Origin: G963668345 sp965226215
GTDB lineage: Bacteria > Acidobacteriota > Terriglobia > Bryobacterales > UBA6623
Direction: 5' to 3'
DNA length: 64,000 bases
Assembly: GCA_965226215.1 (NCBI GenBank)
Contig: CBDDCH010000002.1
Span: 2,480,001-2,544,000 of the forward strand
Every line of letters begins with the position of its first letter. The stretch's first letter is position 1. Shown piece by piece: positions 28,502 to 37,903 of this stretch. The notes under the pieces are model-generated. The model did not search any database and was not told the origin of the DNA. It saw only the letters and a list, made by a program, of their open reading frames with translations. The translations under genes were made by a program, and so were the position numbers.

Positions 28502-28557
28502 CGAGACCACCGCTTCGCCTAACATGAGACAGGTGGACTTTATCCGAGAGCCGCATC

Positions 28558-29733
28558 ATGAACCTAGCTGAGATTCAAGAGCAGCTCCGCGCCCACGGCC
28601 TCGACGGTTGGCTTTTCTTCGACCACCATCATCGAGACCCCATCGCTTACCGCGTGCTCAAACTAGACCCGAAACTGCACGCGACACGTCGCTGGTATTA
28701 CTGGATTCCCGCCACGGGTGAGCCGATAAAGCTGGTGCATAGGATCGAAAACTGGAATCTCGATCCCCTGCCGGGATCCAAACGGGTCTACTCGGCATGG
28801 AAAGAACAACATGAAAAATTGGCCGCCATACTCGGCAAAGCTTCGCGATTGGCCATGCAGTATTCGCCCCAATGTATGATCCCCTATGTTTCCCTGGTCG
28901 ACGCCGGTACCGTTGATCTGATACGAAGCCTCGACAAGGAGATCGTTAGCGCAGCTCCGCTGGTCCAGTACTTTGAAGCCCGCTGGTCAGCCGAGCAGTT
29001 GGAAACGCACCTCCAAGCAGGACGCCTCGTGGACGCCACCCGTCGCGAGGCCTTTCGAGAAATCGGGCGGCGCATCCAAGCCGACGGCGCCGTACAAGAA
29101 ATCACCATCGCGGAGTTCATCCGTTCACGGTTCCATCAACAGGGGCTTATTGCCGACGACGGTCCCATCGTCGCCGTCAATGCCAATAGCGGCACCCCCC
29201 ACTACGCTCCGTCCGCCGAGCAAAGTTCGCCGATCGGCAAGGGTGACTTCGTACTGATCGACATGTGGGCTAAACTCGATCGCCCCGGCGCCGTCTACTA
29301 CGACATTACGTGGGTTGGCTTCGCGGGAGACCAGCCACCCGATGAAATCCAAAACGTCTTCGAGATCGTTCGGGACACTCGCGATCGGGCGCTGGAGTTT
29401 GTACGAGCAGCAGTCGCGGCCCAACGTGACATCGCGGGCTGCGACGTAGACGACGTCGCGCGCCGGTACATCGGAGACAAGGGGTTCGCTGAGTTCTTTA
29501 CCCACCGCACAGGCCACTCCATTGGTGAAAACATCCACGGCAATGGCGCAAATATGGACAACCTGGAAACCCGCGACGAGCGGCTGATTATCCCGCAGAC
29601 CTGTTTTTCGATCGAACCCGGCATCTACCTCTCCCAGTTTGGCGTGCGCAGCGAGATTAACTGCTACGTCTCCGCAACGGAAGCCAAAGCCACCGGCGAG
29701 GTGCAGCAGCAGATCGTAACAATTCCCTGCTGA
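28558..29733 (+). CDS. M24-family metallopeptidase (Xaa-Pro aminopeptidase-like)
   Basis: A 391-aa cytosolic pita-bread-fold enzyme. All five metal ligands are in place: D235 (LIDMW), D249 (YYDIT), H320 (HRTGHSIG), E353 (IEPGIY) and E366 (RSEIN). It should remove an N-terminal residue before proline or act on a related peptide. The N-terminal creatinase-like domain covers about 1-150. No signal peptide. It starts at ATG soon after the DUF167 gene; 54 bp separate its stop from the phosphoesterase gene. Confidence 0.9.
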   Translation: MNLAEIQEQLRAHGLDGWLFFDHHHRDPIAYRVLKLDPKLHATRRWYYWIPATGEPIKLVHRIENWNLDPLPGSKRVYSAWKEQHEKLAAILGKASRLAMQYSPQCMIPYVSLVDAGTVDLIRSLDKEIVSAAPLVQYFEARWSAEQLETHLQAGRLVDATRREAFREIGRRIQADGAVQEITIAEFIRSRFHQQGLIADDGPIVAVNANSGTPHYAPSAEQSSPIGKGDFVLIDMWAKLDRPGAVYYDITWVGFAGDQPPDEIQNVFEIVRDTRDRALEFVRAAVAAQRDIAGCDVDDVARRYIGDKGFAEFFTHRTGHSIGENIHGNGANMDNLETRDERLIIPQTCFSIEPGIYLSQFGVRSEINCYVSATEAKATGEVQQQIVTIPC

Positions 29734-29787
29734 GTCCACTGACCCGGAACGATCCTGAGCTCAAATCCGTTAAGGTAACGAAACTCG

Positions 29788-30630
29788 ATGCGACGCTTGC
29801 AGCCGGCTCTAGCACTGTTCGTAGCGACGATGCTGGGGCTGGCGATCTGGGCCTTTTGGATCGAACCGGCATCGCTCACAGTTCGAGAGTACGAGCTGCA
29901 CCTTCCCCGATGGCCCCCAGAATTAGCTGGGCTTCGAGTGGCGGCCCTCTCCGATTTTCACGTCGGGTCTCCGTACAACGGTATCGATAAGCTTCAACAG
30001 ATTGTTGCGCTGACCAATCGATCCGATCCCGATCTAGTCGTCCTATTAGGAGACTTCGTCGTTCATGGAATCGTGGGTGGCACGCGCATACCACCGGAGC
30101 GAATCGCTCCGGTGTTGTCGAACTTAGAGGCGCCTCTGGGAGTGTGGGCCGTGCTCGGCAACCATGACTGGTGGTACAGCTTCGAAGGTGTTCGAAAACC
30201 TCTGAGCGTGCAGGGGATCAAAGTCCTCGAGAACCGGGCGGTCGAAATCTCGTCCAGCGGGTGGACTTTTTGGCTCGTCGGGATCGAAGATGCCTGGGCC
30301 GGCAACCCCGACATTCCAGCAGCCCTCAAAGCGGTACCCCCTGATGCACCGGTTCTCGCCATCACGCACAACCCGGACATTTTCACCGACATGCCTGACC
30401 GCGTCAGTTTGACTGTCGCCGGTCACACTCATGGAGGCCAGGTCGCGCTTCCTCTACTAGGGCCGCCCGTCGTGCCGTCTGTCCACGGACAGCGCTACGC
30501 CGCCGGCTGGATCGTGGAAGAGGATCGACATCTTTTCGTCACTCCCGGCCTAGGCACCAGCATTATGCCAGTGCGTTTTCTCGTACCGCCCGAGATCAGT
30601 ATCCTGAAGTTGTACCCGGCAAGACCCTAG
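29788..30630 (+). CDS. Membrane-anchored metallophosphoesterase (YkuE-like)
   Basis: 280 aa with an N-terminal hydrophobic anchor (about 7-24) and a calcineurin-type phosphoesterase domain: SDFHVG (D56, H58), GDFV (D89), GNHDW (N125, H126), THNPD and GHTHGGQ. These two-metal ligands match YkuE-type enzymes acting on UDP-diacylglucosamine or related phosphodiesters. Substrate is not determinable. ATG start, no clear ribosome site. It is the last gene before a tRNA on the opposite strand. Confidence 0.86.
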   Translation: MRRLQPALALFVATMLGLAIWAFWIEPASLTVREYELHLPRWPPELAGLRVAALSDFHVGSPYNGIDKLQQIVALTNRSDPDLVVLLGDFVVHGIVGGTRIPPERIAPVLSNLEAPLGVWAVLGNHDWWYSFEGVRKPLSVQGIKVLENRAVEISSSGWTFWLVGIEDAWAGNPDIPAALKAVPPDAPVLAITHNPDIFTDMPDRVSLTVAGHTHGGQVALPLLGPPVVPSVHGQRYAAGWIVEEDRHLFVTPGLGTSIMPVRFLVPPEISILKLYPARP

Positions 30631-30733
30631 AACCCTTGTACGGGCGCCACATGTCGGCCCTTTCCAGGATGGTGAATTTCCGACTGGCATGGGTCGCTAC
30701 GTTTCGCGAACATCACTAAAGTTTTTTAGAACG

Positions 30734-30809
30734 TGGTGGGCCCTGTAGGATTCGAACCTACGACCGACGGATTATGAGTCCGCAGCTCTAACCGCTGAGC
30801 TAAGGGCCC
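30734..30809 (-). tRNA. tRNA-Ile2 (anticodon CAT, likely lysidine-modified)
   Basis: A 76-nt cloverleaf with acceptor GGGCCCT/AGGGCCC, D-arm GCTC...GAGC, anticodon stem GCGGA/TCCGT with loop CTCATAA, T-arm GTAGG TTCGAAT CCTAC, and an encoded CCA end. The D-arm and anticodon-arm sequence (CTTAGCTCAG, GACTCATAATC) resembles E. coli tRNA-Ile2, not initiator or elongator Met, so TilS modification to read AUA is inferred. Elongator Met cannot be fully excluded. Confidence 0.9.
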
Positions 30810-31138
30810 TCGGCCAAGCTGCTCCCGATTCTAGCACGCAGTTTGCCGCGCGCATCGCGACGAGAAAGCACCCTACATAGAAGACTGTAGGGAGTGTCGT
30901 AGTGTTCAGACGCCTCTCGGTCGGCAGGGTTGCCTGGCCATGATCCCGAGTTGCTCTGACGACCCGCTGTGCAGCGAGGTCTTTGATAGACTGAGTTTGG
31001 TCCTACGCTTGGTGCATAGTTGGCTTTGGCCTTCCGCCATCCTCACGTGTTAAGTTTCACTCCACTCCCGGCATCGCCTCGCCAAGCTACTAAGTGGGGT
31101 GTCCGGGAGCTGCCAAGCAGGCCTTAATTCAACAACCC
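30810..31138. other. Intergenic region with a short hairpin
   Basis: No gene is seen. CCCTACA (30871-30877) and TGTAGGG (30886-30892) form a 7-bp stem with an 8-nt loop; without a T-run its role is uncertain. Confidence 0.45.
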
Positions 31139-32551
31139 ATGGGCAGCGGCAAAAAGATTCTGTTGGCGGTCGTTGGTCTCCTCGTCGTCGCGGGCGTCGG
31201 CTGGGGCGTTTACTCCTATCTCCAACGAGGGATTGTCAGGGTCCAAACGGGCAAGGTTGCCCGACAGGATCTAGTCTCGGTTGTAACGGCGTCCGGGGAA
31301 GTCAAACCCCGCAATTACATCAACATAGGCGCTAACAGCATGGGCCGACTCACCGACATCTATGTGCGAGAAGGTGACATCATCGAGCAAGGCCAGGAGT
31401 TGGCCAAGCTGGAAACCGTCCAGCCGGCCGCCGAGGTCGCAGCCCAGAGGGCCTCGCTGGCACTAGTCAGGGCCGAGCTTGCTGCTCGCGACGCGGCCAT
31501 CGAGTCCAACGAAGCGAGCCAAAAGACGCAACAGGCATCGTTGAAACGATCTCAAGCTGAATTCCAGCGCGCCAAAATCAACTACGATCGCGCCAGCGAG
31601 CTTCTCGAGGACAAGTTAATCGCGCGACAAGACTACGATCAGAGACGGGCGGACTACGATGCCGCTCAGGCGGCGGTGGAAGAGGCGGCTGCCCGGCTGG
31701 AGCAGCTCCGAGCGCAGCGGGAAGAAGTGGTCGCACAGAGGAATTCCGCACGGCGGCGGGTCGAGCAGACCGAAGCCCAACTCCGCCGAGTCCGCGACGT
31801 GCTCGAGAAGCACTACTCTGTTGCGCCGATCGAGGGCGTCGTCACCAACCTTCCCGTGAGGGTAGGTGAAACGGTGGTGCCCGGCATTCAGAATTCGGCG
31901 GCCAGCCTGATCATGACCATTGCCGACATGTCGCTGATTACGGCGGAGGTCAAAGTCGACGAGACGGATATCGTCAACGTTACCTTGGACCACATAGCCG
32001 AGGTCAGCATCGACGCCATTCCCGGCCAAACGTTCTCGGGGCGCGTGACCGAGATCGGCAATACCGCGATTCTGAGGACCACTGGACTAGCGGCCTCCCA
32101 GAGTGCCGTGGCCAGCCAAGAGGCCAAGGATTTCAAGGTTGTGGTGGCGCTTGACGCGCCGACCGAGGCGATCCGTCCGGGAATGTCGTGCACTGCGCGA
32201 ATTACCACGGCAACCCGGGAACGCGCGTTGACGGTACCAATCCAAGCCTTAACGGTCCGTGAGTCCTCGGACCTCGAGCCCCCGCAATCCCGTGATACGG
32301 CGCGAGCAGCCAGTTCCACGGGAGAGCCTAGCCAAGAGATCGAAGGGGTTTTCGTCGTTGCCGACGGCAGCGTTGCGTTTCGCCCCGTGCGGACCGGTAT
32401 CACAGGCGCCACTCGCATCGAGGTGATCGAGGGCCTCGAAGAAGGCGAGGAGATTGTCACCGGAAGCTACAAGGTTTTGAGAACGATTCGGCCGGGCGCG
32501 TCGGTCAGGGTCGACAACGAATTGTCCAACTGGGGTCGTCCTTCTCGCTGA
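31139..32551 (+). CDS. HlyD/MacA-type periplasmic adaptor (membrane fusion protein)
   Basis: 470 aa. N-terminal TM anchor (about 6-27), lipoyl half-motifs (SGEVKPRNYINIGA, YVREGDIIEQGQELAKLE), a long coiled-coil hairpin (about 100-230), then second lipoyl and beta-barrel domains (VAPIEGVVTNLPVRVGETV, DETDIVNV, IRPGMSCTARI) and a C-terminal membrane-proximal domain. It would couple an inner-membrane ABC transporter to an outer-membrane channel. The start at MGSGKK is preferred over an upstream ATG giving 15 extra polar residues. The MacB-like ATPase gene lies 147 bp downstream; no permease or TolC gene is adjacent. Confidence 0.87.
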   Translation: MGSGKKILLAVVGLLVVAGVGWGVYSYLQRGIVRVQTGKVARQDLVSVVTASGEVKPRNYINIGANSMGRLTDIYVREGDIIEQGQELAKLETVQPAAEVAAQRASLALVRAELAARDAAIESNEASQKTQQASLKRSQAEFQRAKINYDRASELLEDKLIARQDYDQRRADYDAAQAAVEEAAARLEQLRAQREEVVAQRNSARRRVEQTEAQLRRVRDVLEKHYSVAPIEGVVTNLPVRVGETVVPGIQNSAASLIMTIADMSLITAEVKVDETDIVNVTLDHIAEVSIDAIPGQTFSGRVTEIGNTAILRTTGLAASQSAVASQEAKDFKVVVALDAPTEAIRPGMSCTARITTATRERALTVPIQALTVRESSDLEPPQSRDTARAASSTGEPSQEIEGVFVVADGSVAFRPVRTGITGATRIEVIEGLEEGEEIVTGSYKVLRTIRPGASVRVDNELSNWGRPSR

Positions 32552-32698
32552 TCTGCTGATCGCCCACCCACGGCAGTTCCCAGCGGAACAAGAGAAGATC
32601 GTGTTCTCATGCGGGTTCGGCTTTCATTTGGCAGGAAGATACGAACGACACCCGCGGAGGACCCTCATCGGGGTGAGCGGCTTCCCCAAGATGGGGTG

Positions 32699-33376
32699 GT
32701 GATCCGCACTCAGGACTTGTGGAAGACGTATTCGATGGGCGAGGAACGGATTCACGCCGTCCAAGCCGTGAATCTCGAGATCCAGAAAGGTGAATATGTC
32801 GCTATCATGGGACCGTCGGGTTCGGGTAAGTCGACTTTGATGAACCTAATCGGCTGCCTCGACACACCAACCACAGGGCAGTATCACATTTCCGGCCACC
32901 TGGTTAGCGATCTGGACGACGATGAGCTGGCCAGGATTCGCAACGAAGAGATCGGTTTCGTATTCCAGACCTTCAATTTACTCCCGCGCTCGTCGGCGAT
33001 TCAGAACGTCGAACTGCCGCTTATTTACGCCGGAGCGCCCCCTGCCGAGCGCCTAGAGCGCGCCCGTCACGCCTTGCTGCAAGTGGACCTCGTCGACCGG
33101 ATGGACCACAAACCGAATGAGCTTTCCGGGGGTGAGCGACAGCGCGTGGCCATCGCCAGGGCGCTTGTCAACGGGCCCTCGATTCTGCTAGCCGACGAAC
33201 CAACAGGGAACCTCGACAGTGTGACAAGTAATGAAATCCTAGATCTCTTTGATCGCCTGCACGAGCAGGGCAATACCATCATCATCGTGACCCACGAGAT
33301 GGACGTGGCCAAGCACACGCGACGCGTCATCCGTCTGCGCGACGGCAGGGTGGAAAAAGACGAGAGAGTGCGATAA
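32699..33376 (+). CDS. MacB/LolD-type ABC transporter ATPase
   Basis: About 225 aa. Walker A GPSGSGKST, Q-loop FVFQTFNLLPR, signature LSGGERQRVAIARAL, Walker B ILLADEPTGNLDS and H-loop THEMD are complete. The GTG at 32699 puts Walker A at residues 38-46, normal for this family; an in-frame ATG at 32609 would add 30 non-homologous residues. It should energise a MacB-like permease together with the adaptor upstream, yet no permease gene follows. Instead a truncated lipoprotein gene and an IS256 copy are found. Confidence 0.88.
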   Translation: MIRTQDLWKTYSMGEERIHAVQAVNLEIQKGEYVAIMGPSGSGKSTLMNLIGCLDTPTTGQYHISGHLVSDLDDDELARIRNEEIGFVFQTFNLLPRSSAIQNVELPLIYAGAPPAERLERARHALLQVDLVDRMDHKPNELSGGERQRVAIARALVNGPSILLADEPTGNLDSVTSNEILDLFDRLHEQGNTIIIVTHEMDVAKHTRRVIRLRDGRVEKDERVR

Positions 33377-33517
33377 CGAGGGGTCGTTGGTATCAAAATG
33401 GGACGTAGAAGGAAGATTCTACGATTTCACTCCCATGATTCTCACGGCCAGGGGCCCCTGCCAAGAAGGTGTGACCCGTTAGGCCATTCCAACGTGCCTG
33501 CCGGCAGGGGGGCGGTC

Positions 33518-33788
33518 GTGACCAGGCGTATTCCGGTAATCACCTCCATCCTCTTGGCCGGCCTTGTCGGCCTAGCCGGTTGTTCCCGCGCGGACCGTTC
33601 AGGCCCTGCGTCCCCGCAGCAGCAGGGGGTAGAGAGGATCACGTCGCTGGACCTCTCGAAAGAGGACCACCCCGACCGCATATTGAAGGGACTCTATCCG
33701 TCCGAAGGGCAGTGGCGTTGGACCGCGAAGAGCTTCTCCCTCCTGCTCGATCGCCCCGAGACAACACACCCCGTGTTCCTGGAACTTG
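33518..33788 (+). pseudogene. 5' part of lipoprotein-CmcI fusion gene, cut by IS256 copy c
   Basis: GTG start with GGGGGG-type ribosome site, lipoprotein signal ending LAGLVGLAGC (lipobox LAGC), then a Ser/Asp-rich linker and GLYPSEGQWRWTAKSFSLLL. The frame breaks after VFLEL at the IS. The same sequence continues exactly (D-L-A-L-P-N-E-V) at 38898 on the minus strand, across the 9-bp repeat TGGAACTTG. Joined after removal of one repeat it gives 1,257 nt, an uninterrupted 418-aa frame. The domain is paralogous to the small lipoprotein at 42193-42735 (TWRWTKKAFSVAL). Confidence 0.88.
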
Positions 33789-35202
33789 GAGATATTGTCA
33801 AATGTTGTGGATGGGCGAGGTCAGGCGGCGTTTTCCTGAACCATCAATCCATCCTTGAAAACCTTTCCCTCTAAGACATGAACAATCACTTCCGAACCGT
33901 TCAGGCGTCGCCAGTGGCGCTCGGCTTGGCGGGCCAGCATGAAGACCATCGTTAACGACGCTTCGCGGCTGCCACAACCCTTCGTTCGTCGCTGCCGCAA
34001 ACGGACCGTCGCAAAGGTGGACTCGATCGGGTTCGTCGTCCGCAAGTGCCCCCAGTGCTCGGCCGGAAAGTCGTAGAAAGCCAGCAGCACTTGGCGGTCT
34101 TTTTCCAGGCACTCGACCGCTTTGGGGAACTTCTTCTCGTATAGGTTCTTGAAACGGTCCAGAGCGGCCTCCGCCGTCTGCCGACTCTCGGCAAGATAGA
34201 TGTCGCGCAGCGCCTGCTTGGCTTTGCCCTGCATGCTCTGCGGCAGCTTATTGAGCACGTTGGCCGTCTTGTGGAGCCAGCAGCGTTGCTAACCGGTCGC
34301 CGGATAGACTTTCCGCAGTGCCGCCCAAAACCCCATCGCTCCGTCGCCCACCGCCAACTTCGGCGGCAGCTCGAGCCCCTGCCGTTTCAAGTCCTCCAGC
34401 AACTCCTGCCACGACAGTTCGCTTTCGCGAAAGCCGTCGTGCACCGCCAGCAGTTGCTTGCGACCGTCTTCGAGTGCTCCCATCACAACCAGCAAACACT
34501 GCCGTTCATCGTCCAGACGAACATTCGAGTAGATGCCATCGGCCCAAATGTAAACAAACCGCTGGCCGCTGAGGTCACGCTTTGACCAAGCCTCGTACTC
34601 GCGGCGCCAGACGTCTTTGAGACGCACCACCGTCGTCGCCGACAGGCCCGGAGCGTCGGGCCCCAGCAAGGCCTTCAGCGCTTCGCTGAAATCGCCCGTC
34701 GAGATCCCTTTCAGGTACAACCAGGGGATCAACTCCTCCACACTCTTCGTGCGCCGCAGATACGGCGGCAGGATCTGGGAAGTGAAACGAAAGCGCCGGC
34801 CCTGCTCATCGACTCGGCGATCGTCGACCCGCGGCGCCTGGATCTTCAGCTGACCCACGCCGCTGACGATGGTGCGCTCGCGGGCGTGACCGTTGCGCAC
34901 CACCAGCCGCCGGCCGTCCTGGTCGACTTCGTGCTGATGCGTTTCGATGTAGGCGGTCACTTCGGCTTCCACGGCCTTGACGAGCATCTGGCGCGCTCCT
35001 TGGCGCAGCACCTCATCCAAGGGCGAGCGTTCCTTTCCATCAATGACTTGGGGGTTGACTTGACTGCTGCTCTCAGCAGCTTCACACTGACTCATGGCGT
35101 ATCCTCCTTGTTCCTTTCCAGAAAACGATTGAGTTGCTTCCTCAATCGTCAGGATACGCCGCCTCCCCTCAGAGGCTCATCCACAACTTCTGGTTATAGC
35201 TC
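33789..35202 (-). mobile_element. IS256-family insertion sequence, copy c
   Basis: 1,414 bp. Left flank TGGAACTTG (33780-33788) does not match the right flank AATCGGCT. The missing partner duplication is found, as its reverse complement, at 38890-38898 beside copy d. Copies c and d are inverted relative to each other, so the mismatch is explained by inversion of the DNA between them. Confidence 0.94.
33821..35095 (-). pseudogene. IS256-family transposase with nonsense mutation (copy c)
   Basis: Identical frame to copies b and d except that codon 269 (E in ATGEQRC) is TAG instead of GAG, caused by one base change at about 34292. The stop lies just after catalytic D251 and before CWLH and E358, so this copy cannot make an active transposase, though its ends could still be mobilised in trans. 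Confidence 0.92.
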
Positions 35203-36495
35203 AATCGGCTCTTCCCGAACCCATATGTGACGGCCGGCTGGGAAGACGCGTACCGAAAGGGGCAGAAGCACTACGCGGTGACGTATCCCGAGAATCGTTT
35301 GGTGGAGTTGATGGACGCCCCGCTCGAGGTCACCGTCAAAGGTATCCGATTTCAAGGCTTAGTCGGCCCGATCTTCCTTCTTGCGCCGCTGGCACTGTTG
35401 TCGTGGCGGCACCCGCTGGGTAAACCGTTGCTCGGGGCCGCGGTGATCTTCGCCACTCCCTGGCTTTCGAACGCGGGCACAAGATTCCTCATCCCGTCGC
35501 TGGTGTTCGTCTCGCTGGCGATGGGTCTTGTCTTATGCCGGCTCTCTTACCGAGTGGCCGCACCTGTTGGCGGGGCACTACTCCTTCTGCATGCCCTGGC
35601 TTGCTGGCCCCCCCTTTACACGCATTGGCACTCTGACCCCGAAGCGTTCTGGGGACTGCCAGGCGCTCCTTGGAAAGCCGCACTGCGCCTGGAGGCCGAG
35701 CAGGACTACCTTGGTCGCCAGGTTCCTCACTTCGGCACCACGTCTATCCTCAACGCTCACGCTTCCGTTAATGACCGCGTGCTGTCGCTCGAACCCCTGC
35801 CCGAAGCCTATACCTGGGCTGAGATCATGGTTTCCTACCAGGGAGCAATAAACGAAGAGCTGACCCATGTGTTGTTGGCTGCACGCGAACCCGACTTTTG
35901 GCCCAAACGACGAGTGCGAATCCGGTGGAGCCCGGAGCCGCTAGTGGGGTTTCGCATTGTCCAAGAGAACGAACACGAGTCAAGCCATTGGCGCATGTCG
36001 GAAATCCAACTTTTTCAGGATGGCCAAGAGCTGGCACCCTCAGACGATTGGAGGATCACTGCCGAGCCCCGCCCCTGGACGGCCCGCCGAGCCTTCGACG
36101 GCAACCCCATAACGGCGTGGATCAGTTGGCAACCGCTCCAACCGGGAATGCGGATCCAGGCGCAGTTTCCTGAACCACACGTTCTCGATGAAGCGGAGCT
36201 CATTTATACTTGGGAGCAATACTTCATCAAGCTCAACTTCTTCGGGCAACTACCGGACGGTAGCTGGCAGCCGCTCGACGTGGAGTCCGAAGAAACCCAA
36301 CGTGAAGTTTCAGACGCCGAGATGAAAGCCTGGGTCGGCGAGGAACTCAAGCGTCACGATGTTCGCTTCCTGGTCACCAATACGGCAGGCGGCGGCCACA
36401 ACCTCGTCGCGCCTATGATCGACCGCGAACCAGCTGCTTGGGGCCTGCGCGAAATCGGACGTGACCGTTCCATGCGAGTGTATCGAGTGGAGTGA
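35203..36495 (+). pseudogene. 3' part of a membrane glycosyltransferase-like protein gene with discoidin-like domain
   Basis: An open frame begins directly at the IS256 end (NRLFPNPYVTAGWEDAY...) and runs 430 aa; the first usable start is a GTG at 35227. Residues about 45-130 are hydrophobic TM helices (VGPIFLLAPLALLSW, FLIPSLVFVSLAMGL). The second half is extracytoplasmic, with a discoidin-like beta region (WTARRAFDGNPITAWIS, MRIQAQFPEPHVLDEAEL). The N-terminal half, containing the catalytic loop expected in GT39/ArnT-like proteins, is missing. The likely N-terminus is 40313-40589 on the other side of IS256 copy d. Confidence 0.75.
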
Positions 36496-36698
36496 CAACA
36501 AGCCGGAGCCTGGTAGAAGTTACCCGACATCATTGTCATTAGCGAACCCGTATGCTCTTGCGGAAAACATCCATCCTGTTCGGCCGAATACGAGTAAGCG
36601 CTACCATCGGGGTGCCGCTGTTGTGCTCCGAGTTGTTCGTAAACGGTTGTGCCGATAGACCGAAGAACCGGCAGAAAACGAAGACCGGAGACACGTTC

Positions 36699-37160
36699 CT
36701 AGTTAGCAGGTGTGGACCGCTCGTTTTCGGGTGTGCGCCCCTCGCTTTCAGAGGATTCCACAGGCGTCTTCGGAGTAGGTGGCGGATCGGGAACCAGGTG
36801 CAATCTCCGACCGATGCGGTATGCGAGGGATCCGTACAAGGCCTGCAGCTGCTTGTGTGCCTGTTCGAGTTCGGCGTCCAGCCGCTTCGCCCAGCGGGTC
36901 CGTTCGCTGAGCTCGCTCTCCAGCTGCTTCGCCCAGCGGGTCCGTTCGCTGAGCTCACCTCTAGGCGCTTTCGGTCACCGAGCTCATGCTCCAGCCTCTT
37001 CGTTGTTTCGATGAACTTGGCGTCCAGTTCCCCTAGCATACGGTTCTTGAGCTCGAGCTCCGCGTGCAACAACTCTGCCTGCTGCTGGAGAAACTCGATT
37101 TCGGACTGCCGCTCGAGCGGTGAGCCGCCCTCCGCTGTCGGCTTGATGTACCAAGCCATA
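36699..37160 (-). pseudogene. Frameshifted coiled-coil tail of the adjacent methyltransferase
   Basis: Continues the methyltransferase after YLW in a different frame: WYIKPTAEGGSPLERQ, then QQQAELLHAELELKNRML. A second shift near 36955 leads to a directly repeated ELSERTRWAKQLESELSERT stretch, YGSLAYRIGRRLHLVPDPPP and a stop at 36699-36701. Both breaks are single-base shifts. The restored protein would be about 380 aa, methyltransferase plus coiled coil, a form often found beside surface-glycan glycosyltransferases. Confidence 0.65.
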
Positions 37161-37851
37161 AGTATTGCTCTCCCAAACCTTCATATCGGAACAGCCTGAA
37201 GCCGCAGTTCTCCGCCATCTTGATGGCATCGCTCCCCGAAATGGTCGCACCGAGCCAGGGGTCGTGTTCCGCCTGTGCAGCCCGGTAGCTGCCCTGCACT
37301 TGGAACTTGAAGAGCCGCCCGGGCCGCAAGACCCGGTAAACTTCGCGAATATAGCTCTCGATGATTGCCCTGCTGGGAATGTGCTGGAAGACGACAAAGC
37401 TGAAGGCGAAGTCGTACTCCACATCCCCCAGCACCGACAGGTCCGTACCGTTATTTCGGTACAGATGGACATTGGAACAATCGGCAAGCAACTCGCGTGC
37501 CCGTTCGACCATGCCACCGCTTACATCAACACCATGGACTTCTCCGAACACCTTAGCCAGGGCCCGAGTCATGCGCCCGGCGCCACAACCGATCTCCAGG
37601 ACGCGCATTTCTGTTGGGGGCATCTCCTGAAAGATACTGTCCATGTCGTTCAGGATCAATTGGCGGACCGATTCCTCGCCTGAGGCGAAAAACTCCTCCC
37701 GGCGCCATTCGTCCTTCGAATCGTCAATATAGTGGAAAGCGTTTTCGTGCGCGCGGGCGTCCCACTCCTCCCGCATCTCCCGCTCGACGTCGCGCTCTAG
37801 GTGTGGCTTTTCGGAACTCAAATCGGTCACTTCTCCACTGCGCATGACCAC
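37033..37851 (-). CDS. Class I SAM-dependent methyltransferase
   Basis: The first about 230 residues are a complete class I methyltransferase: SAM motif I VLEIGCGAGRMTRAL, acidic GVDVSGGMVERARELL, DFAFSFVVFQHIPSR and VLRPGRLFKFQVQGS. After YLWLG the frame leaves the family pattern; the natural C-terminus continues in another frame (36699-37160). It would methylate a small-molecule or sugar substrate in the cytoplasm. In the ancestral order it followed the lipoprotein-CmcI gene on the same strand, about 50 bp downstream. The start (GTG at 37851) is uncertain. Confidence 0.8.
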   Translation of the reverse strand: MVMRSGEVTDLSSEKPHLERDVEREMREEWDARAHENAFHYIDDSKDEWRREEFFASGEESVRQLILNDMDSIFQEMPPTEMRVLEIGCGAGRMTRALAKVFGEVHGVDVSGGMVERARELLADCSNVHLYRNNGTDLSVLGDVEYDFAFSFVVFQHIPSRAIIESYIREVYRVLRPGRLFKFQVQGSYRAAQAEHDPWLGATISGSDAIKMAENCGFRLFRYEGLGEQYLWLGTSSRQRRAAHRSSGSPKSSFSSSRQSCCTRSSSSRTVC

Positions 37852-37903
37852 AAGTGATGGCTGGAAAGTCTCAAGGATTGTGAATCCTTACATGGCGGCC
37901 CAC

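Noticed and set aside
30734..30809. Initiator tRNA-Met
   Set aside because: The acceptor begins with a normal G-C pair and the D and anticodon arms match tRNA-Ile2 (CAT) better; no three G-C pairs at the anticodon stem base.
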